From contig JADKBK010000003.1 in NCBI GenBank assembly GCA_016715075.1, positions 1-64,000 of the forward strand: 64,000 nt of DNA. Direction: 5' to 3'. The notes below the pieces were generated by a model. The model saw nothing but the letters and a program-made list of their open reading frames with translations, did no database searches and had not been told where the DNA came from. Position numbers and translations under genes: made by a program. Below are positions 38,692-48,256 of the stretch, one piece after another. Source of the DNA: Bacteroidales bacterium (GTDB lineage: Bacteria; Bacteroidota; Bacteroidia; Bacteroidales; VadinHA17). Position 1 is the stretch's first letter; the number at the start of each line of letters is the position of its first letter.

Positions 38692-40734
38692 ATGAATAAA
38701 TTTATCTCAATTCTTTCATTAACTATACTACTGTTTATCAGTCATATAAGCTATTGTCAATCCGAAGCCTCCAATAAACATGGCGAGATTGATGTACATA
38801 AGTGGGTTGAACAGCATTTTGCCCGGGGCAAGGTACCTCCCTTTTCATTTGTTTACGGAGGCAAAAGCTCTGACATTTTCATTAAATCCTGGGCTTACAG
38901 TACAGAAAAGGTAAAATCAGCAGATCCAGATGCTGAGGAGTCTGTTTTCACTTACACTGATAAAAAGAGCGGTCTTGTTGTAAAGTGCTTTGTAACCTGT
39001 TTTAAAGATTTTCAAGCCGTTGAGTGGATGGTTAAATTCTCAAATGTTTCAGGAGCTGATTCCCCGATTCTTGAAAAAGTGGCCGCAGTAGATTATTCAT
39101 TTGTCTCCGGAGAAAAAGGGACCTTTGTCCTGCATCATGCCAGGGGAAGCAATGCAGAGCGCAGGGATTTTCAGCCAATTGATGAAAACATGATTTTGGG
39201 TAAGAGTATATACATGACACCTGCGGGCGGGCGTTCATCTGATAACACTGCATTACCGTTTTTCAATATCGAAGCTCCCGGAAAACAGGGAATAATGGTA
39301 GCTGTAGGCTGGACCGGAAAATGGTATGCAGACATAAGCCTGAAAGATCCTAAAACGATTCTGTTGAAATCGGGAATGGAAAAAATGAAGCTGAAGCTGT
39401 ACCCCGGAGAGGAGATACGCACCCCAAAAATATGTTTGCTTTTCTGGGAAGGCGAAGACAGAATGACAGGTCATAACCAGTTCAGACAGTTTGTTCTTGC
39501 ACATCATACACGGAAGACAGCAGGAAAAAATGCAGAATTGCCATTTTCAGTATTCCTCGCCCGCGAAGGGCCACCTCCCTGCAATGAACACACCTGTACA
39601 ACCGAATCATTCGCTATAGCCATGATTAACAGGCATAAACAGTTTAATATTATTCCGGAAGTTTTCTGGCTTGATGCCGGATGGTATGCATGTAAAGGAT
39701 CGTGGTGGCTGGTTGGCAACTGGAGCCCCAATAAGGAAAATTTTCCCAATGGTTTAAGAACAGTTACTGACGCAGCACATAATGTCGGTGCAAAATTCCT
39801 TCTATGGCTTGAACCTGAACGCGTAACCGAAGGGACTTATTTTTCAGACAAGAATCCCGACTGGCTGATTAAATTACCCGGAAACAGCAATATACTTTTT
39901 AACATTGGAAACAGTGAAGCCAGGTTATGGCTGACGGATTATATCTCTGCTTTTCTGAAAAAAGAGGGGGTTGATTATTATCGTCAGGATTTCAACTTTG
40001 ATCCGAAGCCATATTGGGAGGCTAATGATGAAGCTGACCGGACAGGGATCTCGGAGATAAGGCATATCGAAGGTTTATATGCATATTGGGACAGCCTGCT
40101 GGTACGTTTTCCAAACCTGATAATTGATAACTGCTCAAGCGGAGGAAGAAGGATTGACCTGGAGACTATCTCGCGCAGCTCTCCTTTATGGCGAACTGAT
40201 TATCAATATGGTGAGCCAAACGGATCACAGTGTCACGCCTACGGGCTGAATTTTTACATCCCGCTGCATGGAACCGGTAATTTTACCCCCTCCCCCTATC
40301 ATTTCAGGTCAAATATGAGCTCGGCTATGGTTATTAACTGGGACATTAACAGTAAGGAGCACACCCAGCCTGAACTCCAAAAATACTTCAGCGACTATAA
40401 AATGCTCCGCCCGTATTATTACAGTGATTACTATCCACTGACAGATACAGTGAATATGACAAAGGATAATGTCTGCCTGGCTTATCAGTTAAACAGACCA
40501 GGTCAGGGTGATGGGATTATAATGGCTTTCAGACGGAAAGATTGCAATGAAAAATCAATTATTGCAAAGCTGAGAGGGATAGATCCGTTTGAGAATTATG
40601 AATTGACTGATGAAGACTCACAGATAAGCACAATTGTTGGGGGAAAAGATCTTATTGAAGGATATTCTCTCACACTAAAAGAAAAACCTGGATCGGTTCT
40701 CATATTGTATAAAAAAAGCATTACTGATAAATAA
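38692..40734 (+). CDS. secreted GH36 alpha-galactosidase-type enzyme
   Basis: This 680-residue protein has a signal peptide (MNKFISILSLTILLFISHIS, cut after YCQ). It has an N-terminal beta-sandwich, a TIM barrel with VFWLDAGWY, FLLWLEPERVTEGT and DYYRQDFN (nucleophile Asp433), and DNCSSGGRRID (acid/base Asp489), the two GH-D clan signatures. A short beta domain closes the protein. The family is retaining alpha-galactosidase or alpha-N-acetylgalactosaminidase; which sugar cannot be decided here. The two genes before it and the GH2 gene after it share its direction, so a plus-strand carbohydrate operon is likely. The 240 bp before it show no clear promoter. Confidence 0.88.
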   Translation: MNKFISILSLTILLFISHISYCQSEASNKHGEIDVHKWVEQHFARGKVPPFSFVYGGKSSDIFIKSWAYSTEKVKSADPDAEESVFTYTDKKSGLVVKCFVTCFKDFQAVEWMVKFSNVSGADSPILEKVAAVDYSFVSGEKGTFVLHHARGSNAERRDFQPIDENMILGKSIYMTPAGGRSSDNTALPFFNIEAPGKQGIMVAVGWTGKWYADISLKDPKTILLKSGMEKMKLKLYPGEEIRTPKICLLFWEGEDRMTGHNQFRQFVLAHHTRKTAGKNAELPFSVFLAREGPPPCNEHTCTTESFAIAMINRHKQFNIIPEVFWLDAGWYACKGSWWLVGNWSPNKENFPNGLRTVTDAAHNVGAKFLLWLEPERVTEGTYFSDKNPDWLIKLPGNSNILFNIGNSEARLWLTDYISAFLKKEGVDYYRQDFNFDPKPYWEANDEADRTGISEIRHIEGLYAYWDSLLVRFPNLIIDNCSSGGRRIDLETISRSSPLWRTDYQYGEPNGSQCHAYGLNFYIPLHGTGNFTPSPYHFRSNMSSAMVINWDINSKEHTQPELQKYFSDYKMLRPYYYSDYYPLTDTVNMTKDNVCLAYQLNRPGQGDGIIMAFRRKDCNEKSIIAKLRGIDPFENYELTDEDSQISTIVGGKDLIEGYSLTLKEKPGSVLILYKKSITDK

Positions 40735-41059
40735 CCTAAAAAATATTATTGGTGTCCGGTAAAATATTTTCCAATCGTTTGAACACGTCTATATATAATT
40801 CGTTAGCGAATATTTCGCCCCTACAGGGCTTATTTTTTGAAATTACTATAATTTCTACAAATATTGTCGGGGTTCGTTTAGAAATGCTGGGCAAGATATT
40901 TGTAGTTAGGCAATTGCATGGATGTGTCAAAGCTGCAGAGCAGTGAAATATTAAATGAAAACATATTCTGAAGTTTACCGGACAACAATGAAAAAATATG
41001 ATGAATATTCATCTATGCATTGCTACAAGCCTCTCATTAATAACTAATAGCAAAATACC
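40735..41059. other. 325-bp spacer between GH36 and GH2 genes
   Basis: No gene is seen. Small palindromes are present: ATTCG-TTAG-CGAAT (near 40797-40810), followed by GCCC-CTACA-GGGC, and AAAATATT...AATATTTT about 40740-40770. None is followed by a T run. Confidence 0.5.
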
Positions 41060-44000
41060 ATGAAATCATATTTCCTAATCCGATTCATCCTGATTATACT
41101 TTTTGCCGGGAATATCAATCACTCACCTGCCCGGAATCCATCTGCAAAAACTGATGGAATCCCAACCGTCTCTGTAATTTCACTTGATGGTGAATGGTTG
41201 CTTTCAACAGATCCCCTGAATGTGGGAAGGAATGAGAAATGGTGGAAAAGTCCTGTAAAAGGATCAACTCCGGTCAAGGTACCATGGATATTGCAGGATG
41301 CCTTTCCTGGTTATCATGGAGTGGCCTGGTATTGGCGCGATTTTATTGCTCCTGAGAATACTTATCCTGCCGGACGGACATTATTACGGTTTTGGTCAGT
41401 GGATTACATGGGCGATGTGTGGCTCAATAATGTTTTTGCCGGTCGGTATGAAAGCGGAGATGTCCCCTTTGTTATAGATGTTACGGATTTTATCAGGTCA
41501 GGTGTCTCCAATCATCTTAGCGTAAGGGTATTGAACCCATCAAATGAACCAATCGACAGTATGACCCTCAAGCAGATCCCCCGGCAGGCAAGAACAATAC
41601 CTTACAGGGCAGGAGGAGAATATAACTGCGGAGGGATAACCGGGTCAGTTGAATTAATGATGGTTCCGGTAATTCGCATTGAGGATATTTTTGCATCTGC
41701 CGCTCCTGAGAGCGATATCATCAAAATAGAGGCTAATATCAGGAATGCAGGTACCAAAACTATCCGCAGGCATTTACTATTCACTGTAGCCCCGGCTGCA
41801 AGCGGTGAAAGTCTGAAATCGATGGAGCTCGACTATAATGTTGCGCCTGGCGATACAATAATCAGGACAGAGATAAAAATCGAAAACCCGAATTTATGGG
41901 AATTGAATAACCCTTACCTGTACAGAATCAGTCTCCGGATCACCGACGAAAAAGAGAAGTCGGCGGATGAACGCTCTGTACGTTTTGGTTTTCGTGATTT
42001 CCGTTTTGAAAAAGGGAGCTTCAGACTGAATGGGAAAAGGATCTTTCTCAGGTCGGCACATTCCTGCAATAATTATCCTGTAGGACAGCGGCTGCCAACA
42101 GATCCTGATCTGGCCAGGCGTGATTTACTTGATATGAAAGTAATGGGCTTCAATGCAATCAGGTTCATATGGGGAGGCGCACAACCCTACCAGCTTGACT
42201 TATGTGATGAGATAGGATTAATGGTTTACAATGAATCATTTGCTTCCCAGGGACTTGACAGCACAGCAATGATGTTTGAGCGTTTTGACCGGTCACAGCT
42301 GGGAATGATACGCCGCGATCGCAACCATCCAAGTGTTGTAATCTGGGGTCTGCTAAACGAAACCTTTGACGGACTGGTATTCAGGCATGCAGTAGCACTT
42401 CTTCCTGCCGTACGTTCATTAGATAACAGCCGGATGGTGCTCCTGGGAAGCGGCCGCTGGGATGGACAATTTTCAATCGGAAGTTTATCCAATCCGGGGT
42501 CAGGGAAATGGGAATACTTACTTGGGAAAGATTCTCCTCATGCTGCCGGGTCAAAAATGACATGGGGTGGTTATACGGAAAATTCAGGAGATGCACATGT
42601 CTATCCTGTAGTTCCACAGACTGCACAGATAACCGGATTTATACGAAATCTCGGAAAAGATACAAAACCGGTTTTGCTTTCGGAATATGGGATTGGCAGT
42701 TCTGTTGATCTGTGGCGAGTAACACGTCATTTCGAAACTATTGGAAAAGAGGATGCGGAGGATGCTATATTCTACAAAGACAAACTGGACAAATACCTGG
42801 CTGATTGGGAAAAATGGAATTTGAAGGAAATCTACATCCGGCCGGAAGATTTCTTTAAAGAGAGTATAAGCAGGATGGCAGGTCAACGAAGAATTGGACT
42901 TACCGCAATACGTTCAAACCCAAAAATAGCAGGATATAACCTTACAGGCATGAACGATCACGTTATGGGAGGGGAAGGATTGACAACAACCTTCCGGGAG
43001 CTTAAACCAGGCACTGTTGATGCTATGTTTGAGGAACTGGCTCCCTTACGGTGGTGTTTGTTTGCTGAACCAAAAAACAGTTATCGCGGCGAAAAAGTAA
43101 AACTTGAAGTTGTTCTGGCAAATGAGGATGTCCTCCGCCCCGGAGACTATCCTGTACTTATTCAGGTCACAGGGCCAGGTAATAAAAAAATCTATGAGCA
43201 TAAAACGACGGTTACAATCAGGGGAACTCAGGATGGAGCAGAGCCTCCGCTGGCCCAGCCCGTTTTTTCGGTGGAGTTGCCAATCGACGGACCAGCAGGG
43301 AAATATCATCTTCTAGCCACACTGGAGAAAGGCGGCGCACCAGGATGCGGTGATGTTGAGTTTTGGATTGATGATCCGGAGCAGATGCCGGCCGTAGAAA
43401 CCGTTGTCACTTTGTGGGGTACAGATACCCTGCTTGCAAGATGGCTCAACAGACATCAAATTAAGACACAACACTTTAAAGATGAAAAACAGAAATCAAG
43501 AGAAGTAATATTGGTTGGAGCTAATCCTCCAGCAGGTAAAGATACATTAGCATCATTCACATCCCTTTTACAACATGTGGCCCGAGGCTCCTGCGTAATT
43601 TTTCTTTCCCCTGAAGTCTTTAAAAGTGGTAATAATCCAGTTGGATTTTTACCACTTGAGAAAAAGGGATCATTATCGACAATTTACAGCTGGCTTTATC
43701 TGAAGGATGAATGGGCAAAAAACATCCCATATTTGAGGCTCTTCCTTCCGGCGGGTTGATGGATCATCAATTCTACCGCGAAATTATTCCTGGAACTGCA
43801 TGGACAGGTCAGGATCCACCGAAAGAGGCAGTGGCAGGTGCAATCAAGTCATCCCTTGATTATGAGTCAGGGCTCATGGTCTCTGTCAATTCTTTTGTTT
43901 CAGGGAATTTCATCCTGAATACCTTGCTGATTCAAAACAGTTTAGACACTCATCCTGCAGCCGAACGCCTTTTGCGCAATTTAATCAACTATGCGGCGCG

Positions 44001-44073
44001 TGACATGAAAAAAACGGCAGAAAAACTTCCACCTGATTTTGATTTAATAATGAAGAAGATCGGTTATAAATAA
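41060..44073 (+). CDS. secreted GH2 glycoside hydrolase with C-terminal extension, single-base frameshift
   Basis: GH2 architecture is clear: signal peptide, sugar-binding jelly roll (SLDGEWLLSTDP, FWSVDYMGDVWLNNVFAG), immunoglobulin-like domain, and a TIM barrel with NHPSVVIWGLLNET (acid/base Glu434) and VLLSEYGIGS (nucleophile Glu542). A long beta-rich and GATase-like C-terminus follows. The first frame ends at 43759, but an A run at 43717-43722 has six bases where seven join DEWAK to KHPIFEALPSGG, continuing to 44073. With that base the protein is about 1004 residues. The family includes beta-galactosidases, beta-glucuronidases and beta-mannosidases. It ends 6 bp from the convergent radical SAM gene, with no terminator between them. 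Confidence 0.85.
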
Positions 44074-44079
44074 AAACCA

Positions 44080-45027
44080 CTACTGTGAGCATGTACATTC
44101 AACAGGAGCAGATATGACCTGATTAAGGTTCATATGGTTCATCCTTTCAGCTCTTCTGTCAAAGCATTTGGGACATGTTGAAAACAGGTTCAGATCCCAT
44201 AAATCGGCAAAAACCCTTCCGGAGTTCAGTCCGATACCGTATTCAAGCACTGCCTCAAGTGAACGGATATCAGGTTTGGAGAAGTGGCCCTGTTCCATAA
44301 GATGATCCATCGCCCCGTTGCCTTCCCTTACAGGGATTACGGTACAGCACTCGACACCGATCCTGAATGCAAAATCGAGTGATCTCTCTGCCCAGTAGAT
44401 TCCCTCCTGTTCGGTGAGAAAAGGAGGCCGGAGCAGTACAAAGGCTCGTGTAAGAATCTCATTGGATTTAAGGAAACTGACAGAATGTGCGAAATCCTGG
44501 AGGGTCATTTTTTTATTAAGTCGGAGCAGCAGGTCAGTATTAACTGTCTCGAGCCCCAATGCCACATGCAATAAAGGCTTTAGCATATCCCTGAAACTGA
44601 GACATCGCTCCCCTATCAGCTTTGGATGGCTTTCCACTATTACAGTCTCAAAGTGACTTACAAGAGAAGCGATCCTCGGATAATCCTCCTCGGGTATTGC
44701 CCTTCCGTCAAAAAAACTTCCGCTGTTATAGAGTTTAAGATGCTTAGCCCCGGGCATTCTTTCCAGTGCCCATTCAATCTGTTCAGGTATTGCACCGGCA
44801 GGGACAGTTATATCAGTTGTGTTTTTCCAAAGGTCACACATCAGACAATGAAAGGAACATTCGCGGTTTGTAAGAAAAATTATAGCTGTATCTTCAATGC
44901 TGCCGTTAACTGTACGTTCCTTCTCGACAATCCAGGCATAGGGCCGCCTGGGGTCGACAGAATTTTTGTCGCCCCGGTGTGACACTATCCACTGGTCATT
45001 TATTATCAGATCCTTAGTCTCATTCAT
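44080..45027 (-). CDS. radical SAM protein of unknown substrate
   Basis: This 315-residue protein binds a [4Fe-4S]-AdoMet cluster through CSFHCLMC (Cys57, Cys61, Cys64), a CxxxCxxC motif. The rest shows the usual partial TIM barrel (HLKLYNSGSFFDGRAI, VIVESHPKLIGERCL, HVALGLETVNTDLLLRLNKKM). A second Cys group near the C-terminus (CPKC, then CTC at the extreme end) could bind an auxiliary cluster. It overlaps the asparagine-synthase-like gene by 8 nt, so the two are probably co-translated. The N-terminal pattern is reminiscent of the RaSEA-type archaeosine enzymes, but I would not assign that function. No RRE domain or precursor-peptide gene was seen. Confidence 0.85.
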   Translation of the reverse strand: MNETKDLIINDQWIVSHRGDKNSVDPRRPYAWIVEKERTVNGSIEDTAIIFLTNRECSFHCLMCDLWKNTTDITVPAGAIPEQIEWALERMPGAKHLKLYNSGSFFDGRAIPEEDYPRIASLVSHFETVIVESHPKLIGERCLSFRDMLKPLLHVALGLETVNTDLLLRLNKKMTLQDFAHSVSFLKSNEILTRAFVLLRPPFLTEQEGIYWAERSLDFAFRIGVECCTVIPVREGNGAMDHLMEQGHFSKPDIRSLEAVLEYGIGLNSGRVFADLWDLNLFSTCPKCFDRRAERMNHMNLNQVISAPVECTCSQ

Positions 45028-46348
45028 AGTTTGAAAGGAACTCCCTTCTGTAAGCTATTTCTTTTTCCGGAAAAAATCTGTGAAAGTCACTTCCTGAAGC
45101 AGCCCCGTGCTGAAATCTCCGTTTCTCAAACACCGGCATGTCCATACCGGTAATCGCTTTAATACCAAGTGATACAATCCTGCCTTTAAGGTCATAAAGT
45201 TTCTTATGATCCCAGTCAGTCATCTCAATATACGGAATTCCTTCAGAAATCTCAATAACATTAGGCAGTGTATACGGACTGAAGCCTTCAAATCCCATCA
45301 TGTCGGATGTTGAGAAGGTTCTCATATATCCCCTGCTTAAACCGCCCGAATATGTAAGTGAATGCTTTATTGAATCAACACCCCATCCTTCGTGATAGAG
45401 CATCAGATTATTCAGGACACTCCTTATTGTAAGCTCAGGATTCTCTTCAATCGGATAATCCTTAAGGTTTTCATCCCCTCCCTCACCGTCAATGAGATAT
45501 TTCCACTCCGGATAACGTGACCTGACAGCCTGAAGGAGTGAGAGATTCATAGTAGCCGACTGAATGTCAAGTGATTTATAGTCCTCAACAATCTTCACTG
45601 CCTTTTTCCAGTCAAGAGTGTTGTAATCAGCCTCTACAGGCTCAAGAAATATCTCAAGGTTGAGGGCTTCCAGAAATTTCCTGGCCTGCATAAGATCTTC
45701 CCCGGATCCGTCGATTGAAAGTGTGAACGCCTTGAGCCTGGATGGACTCTCTCCAAGCTCCCTTAACGCATGGTAAGTAAGCAGGAATATTGCGCCACTG
45801 TCAATTCCTGCAGAAAAGGTAACACCTACCGGCCCTGTTTTGGCACGGTACTGAAGCCATTTTTTTATTTCATTGTAAACTACTCCAATATAATTCTTCC
45901 CAATCATGCCGGGATCATCAGCGGAAAACCTGTTTCGCTCAGGAGTGAAAAAACGGTTGTAAACCGGGTTTGGATCCGGACAACCCAGAAGCTCAATTTT
46001 TGTAATATAATGAGCCGGAGCCATTCGTGAATAGGAAGGATGAAACTGATCATCAAGACCTTCCTGTTTCAGATAATCAAATATGGTATCTATTCGTTCA
46101 GCTATAATAAGTACAGGTCCTGCTGCTTTTTTTGCAATGAAATAGCGGATTGGCCGTCCTATTGAACGAGCCATTCTTATAGTCTTTCCATCTACTGAAA
46201 CGAGGCTGTACTGTCCGTCGATAGTGCGTACAGCATTGGCATCTCCTGATTTCAGAATATTCACAGCTTCCTCGTGTGTCATGTTGTAGATGACGTTCTT
46301 CTCCGGATTTGTCAGATCCACTACATTGCTTATGTATTCGTGATTCAT
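45020..46348 (-). CDS. asparagine-synthase-like ATP-dependent amide-forming enzyme without glutaminase Cys
   Basis: From the Met at 46348 the protein has 442 residues (a Met 15 codons earlier, at 46393, is possible but abuts a tandem repeat). The C-terminal half is the synthetase domain with the PP-loop VTFSAGIDSGAIF and the family motif DGEGGDENLKDY. The N-terminal glutaminase-like domain is shortened and lacks Cys2, as in beta-lactam synthetases and lasso-peptide cyclases, so it should use a bound amine rather than free glutamine. Its genetic partner is the overlapping radical SAM gene; an ASPIC protein lies 43 bp beyond the longer start. The reaction is therefore probably adenylation of a carboxylate followed by amide or ring formation. 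The substrate is unknown. Confidence 0.75.
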   Translation of the reverse strand: MNHEYISNVVDLTNPEKNVIYNMTHEEAVNILKSGDANAVRTIDGQYSLVSVDGKTIRMARSIGRPIRYFIAKKAAGPVLIIAERIDTIFDYLKQEGLDDQFHPSYSRMAPAHYITKIELLGCPDPNPVYNRFFTPERNRFSADDPGMIGKNYIGVVYNEIKKWLQYRAKTGPVGVTFSAGIDSGAIFLLTYHALRELGESPSRLKAFTLSIDGSGEDLMQARKFLEALNLEIFLEPVEADYNTLDWKKAVKIVEDYKSLDIQSATMNLSLLQAVRSRYPEWKYLIDGEGGDENLKDYPIEENPELTIRSVLNNLMLYHEGWGVDSIKHSLTYSGGLSRGYMRTFSTSDMMGFEGFSPYTLPNVIEISEGIPYIEMTDWDHKKLYDLKGRIVSLGIKAITGMDMPVFEKRRFQHGAASGSDFHRFFPEKEIAYRREFLSNYE

Positions 46349-46394
46349 ATTGCTCTGTTTTATATAGTTACTAAATATTCTACTAGTTATCATT

Positions 46395-46422
46395 GGCTCA
46401 GGGCTCAGGGCTCAGGGCTCAG
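46395..46422. repeat. four tandem GGCTCAG units
   Basis: Four perfect 7-bp direct repeats lie immediately upstream of the longest start of the asparagine-synthase-like gene and are followed by GCAGGGCGCAGGG. They fill the short spacer to the next gene. Confidence 0.75.
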
Positions 46423-46436
46423 GCAGGGCGCAGGGT

Positions 46437-48113
46437 TTAGTGCTCCATGATTCCTTTACCCTCCATTATTGTTATATAACGGTTGCATGCTATGTTTTTG
46501 TATGTCTCCTTTTTCCCATCCGACCAGGTAATCTCAAGCGTGTCCACTTCTTTCAGTTTTCCAAGTCCTACATGGACACGAGGATCGTTATTGGAAAGAT
46601 AGCTTGTTGCCCACTGATTGACAAGAACCTGTCTCTTCCCTCCTGCAATCACGACAACCTTGGCCCCGATGGATGCAGCTGGTCCATTACTACCCTTCAG
46701 GGTTAATCCCAGCCAGTTGTTGGCATTGCCTCCGTCATTCCGTAAAAGAGCGGCAGTTGCCTCCTCATCCACATGTGAAATAATAATGTCAAGGTCACCG
46801 TCATTATCAAAATCCCATACTGCCAGTCCCCTGCCTGATCGCTTTGTAGAAAAATACCTGCCCTGTTCAGCCCCGGCATTTCTGAAATGACCCTTCCCGT
46901 CATTTTCAAGCAATAAGGGATATTGGAGAATGAGCTCCTCTGCTGTTCCGTCTGCAGCTACAATATCCTGATCACCGTCATTGTCAAAATCAAAAAACAC
47001 TGCACCCCAGCTTCCCTTTCCGGCCATCGCTCCTGCTATACCACTTGACTCTGATACATCAACAAAAAGTCCGTTTCCTTTGTTCAGATAAAGCGCCCCA
47101 TAGGCAAGATCGGTAACAAGAAGATCTACCATACCATCGCCGTTTATGTCACCCGGAGAACCATGCATCGACCCTGTTCCAATTCCCTTGCTGTTTGCAG
47201 CGACTCCGGCTTCTACTCCAACCTCTTTATATACTCCGTTATCATTTCTGAACATGAAATTCAGCTGATGATCATTAGCCTGAAAGATATCCAGATCTCC
47301 GTCATCGTCATAATCATAGACTGTCAAACCCATGCATTTTGAATCCGGATAGGAAAGGTTGTTCTTCCTGGTGACATCAGTAAACTTACCGTCAGGCTGT
47401 TGTTCATAGAGCATTGACTCCTGACCCTTATACTCGGAAGGATGAGGCATAAAATCGGGTGTTGCCGGTGTATAGTAGGCAGGATCATATGCCAGGAAGT
47501 TCCCAACCATTGCATCCAGCCTTCCATCCAGATTATAGTCCAGGAAAGCCACACCAATGCTCCATTTTACAAATCCATTAAGCCTTTCAGGACCGGCAAG
47601 GCCCAGTTTTGCAGTAATATCTGTGAATGTGCCATTCCCATTGTTCCTGTAAAAAACATTCGGACCATAATTTAAAAGATAGAGATCCTGGTCGCCATCA
47701 TTGTCAATATCAATCGCTCCTGCGGCCATGCTCCAGTTTTTATTAATCAAACCAGCCATCTCAGTCATGTCAGTGAAGGTACCGTCGCCATTATTTTTAT
47801 AGAGGGAATTACGGGAATTCCTGAATACTTTGCCATCCGGATCAGAGATACCCTCCAGATAGGTTCCATTCATCAGGAAAAGATCCATAAGCTTATCGTT
47901 ATTGTAATCGAAGATTGTAATGCCCGAGCCGCTGCTTTCAATGATGTTTTTATACGAAAAATCACCTATGGTATACTTGAAAGTAATACCTGCCTTTTCG
48001 GTGATATCTGTAAATTTTACCCCGTTTTTCTGTGCTGAAGAGACTATAGTTATGAATAATAAAAACAGGGAAAAAACAAGTCGGGTATTCCTTAAGGTCG
48101 TTTTACCCCTCAC
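46437..48113 (-). CDS. CRTAC1-like FG-GAP/ASPIC protein, secreted
   Basis: The 558-residue frame opens at a GTG in a G-rich palindrome and gives a signal peptide (LVFSLFLLFITIVSSAQ). Seven or so FG-GAP blades follow (TIFDYNNDKLMDLFL, AIDIDNDGDQDLYLL, FLDYNLDGRLDAMVG, VYDYDDDGDLDIFQ, DINGDGMVDLLVTD, FFDFDNDGDQDIVAA, WDFDNDGDLDIIIS), then an ASPIC/UnbV domain near the C-terminus (NNWLGLTLKGS, IGAKVVV, RVHVGLGKLKEVDTLEITWSDG). This is the short CRTAC1 type (one propeller plus ASPIC), as at 60727-62427, not the double-propeller type at 15154. It is probably exported and calcium-stabilised; its role is unknown. No better start exists downstream within the signal region. Confidence 0.85.
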   Translation of the reverse strand: MRGKTTLRNTRLVFSLFLLFITIVSSAQKNGVKFTDITEKAGITFKYTIGDFSYKNIIESSGSGITIFDYNNDKLMDLFLMNGTYLEGISDPDGKVFRNSRNSLYKNNGDGTFTDMTEMAGLINKNWSMAAGAIDIDNDGDQDLYLLNYGPNVFYRNNGNGTFTDITAKLGLAGPERLNGFVKWSIGVAFLDYNLDGRLDAMVGNFLAYDPAYYTPATPDFMPHPSEYKGQESMLYEQQPDGKFTDVTRKNNLSYPDSKCMGLTVYDYDDDGDLDIFQANDHQLNFMFRNDNGVYKEVGVEAGVAANSKGIGTGSMHGSPGDINGDGMVDLLVTDLAYGALYLNKGNGLFVDVSESSGIAGAMAGKGSWGAVFFDFDNDGDQDIVAADGTAEELILQYPLLLENDGKGHFRNAGAEQGRYFSTKRSGRGLAVWDFDNDGDLDIIISHVDEEATAALLRNDGGNANNWLGLTLKGSNGPAASIGAKVVVIAGGKRQVLVNQWATSYLSNNDPRVHVGLGKLKEVDTLEITWSDGKKETYKNIACNRYITIMEGKGIMEH

Positions 48114-48127
48114 CCCCCCGGGGGGGG
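48113..48127. repeat. C7G8 palindrome at the start of the ASPIC gene
   Basis: Seven C are followed by eight G. The proposed GTG start of the minus-strand ASPIC gene uses the last base of this run. Such runs are hard to count in sequencing, so the start region should be treated with caution. Confidence 0.7.
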
Positions 48128-48256
48128 CTTTAAAGCTATCTTCTCTAAAGAAAGTCCCTTGGGATTTAGGGTCTAAACTTCTGTATTGATTTTTGATCTA
48201 TACTACCAGCAGAGTTTGAAAATAATATGCTCCTGATCATCATCTTCCAAGATTAA

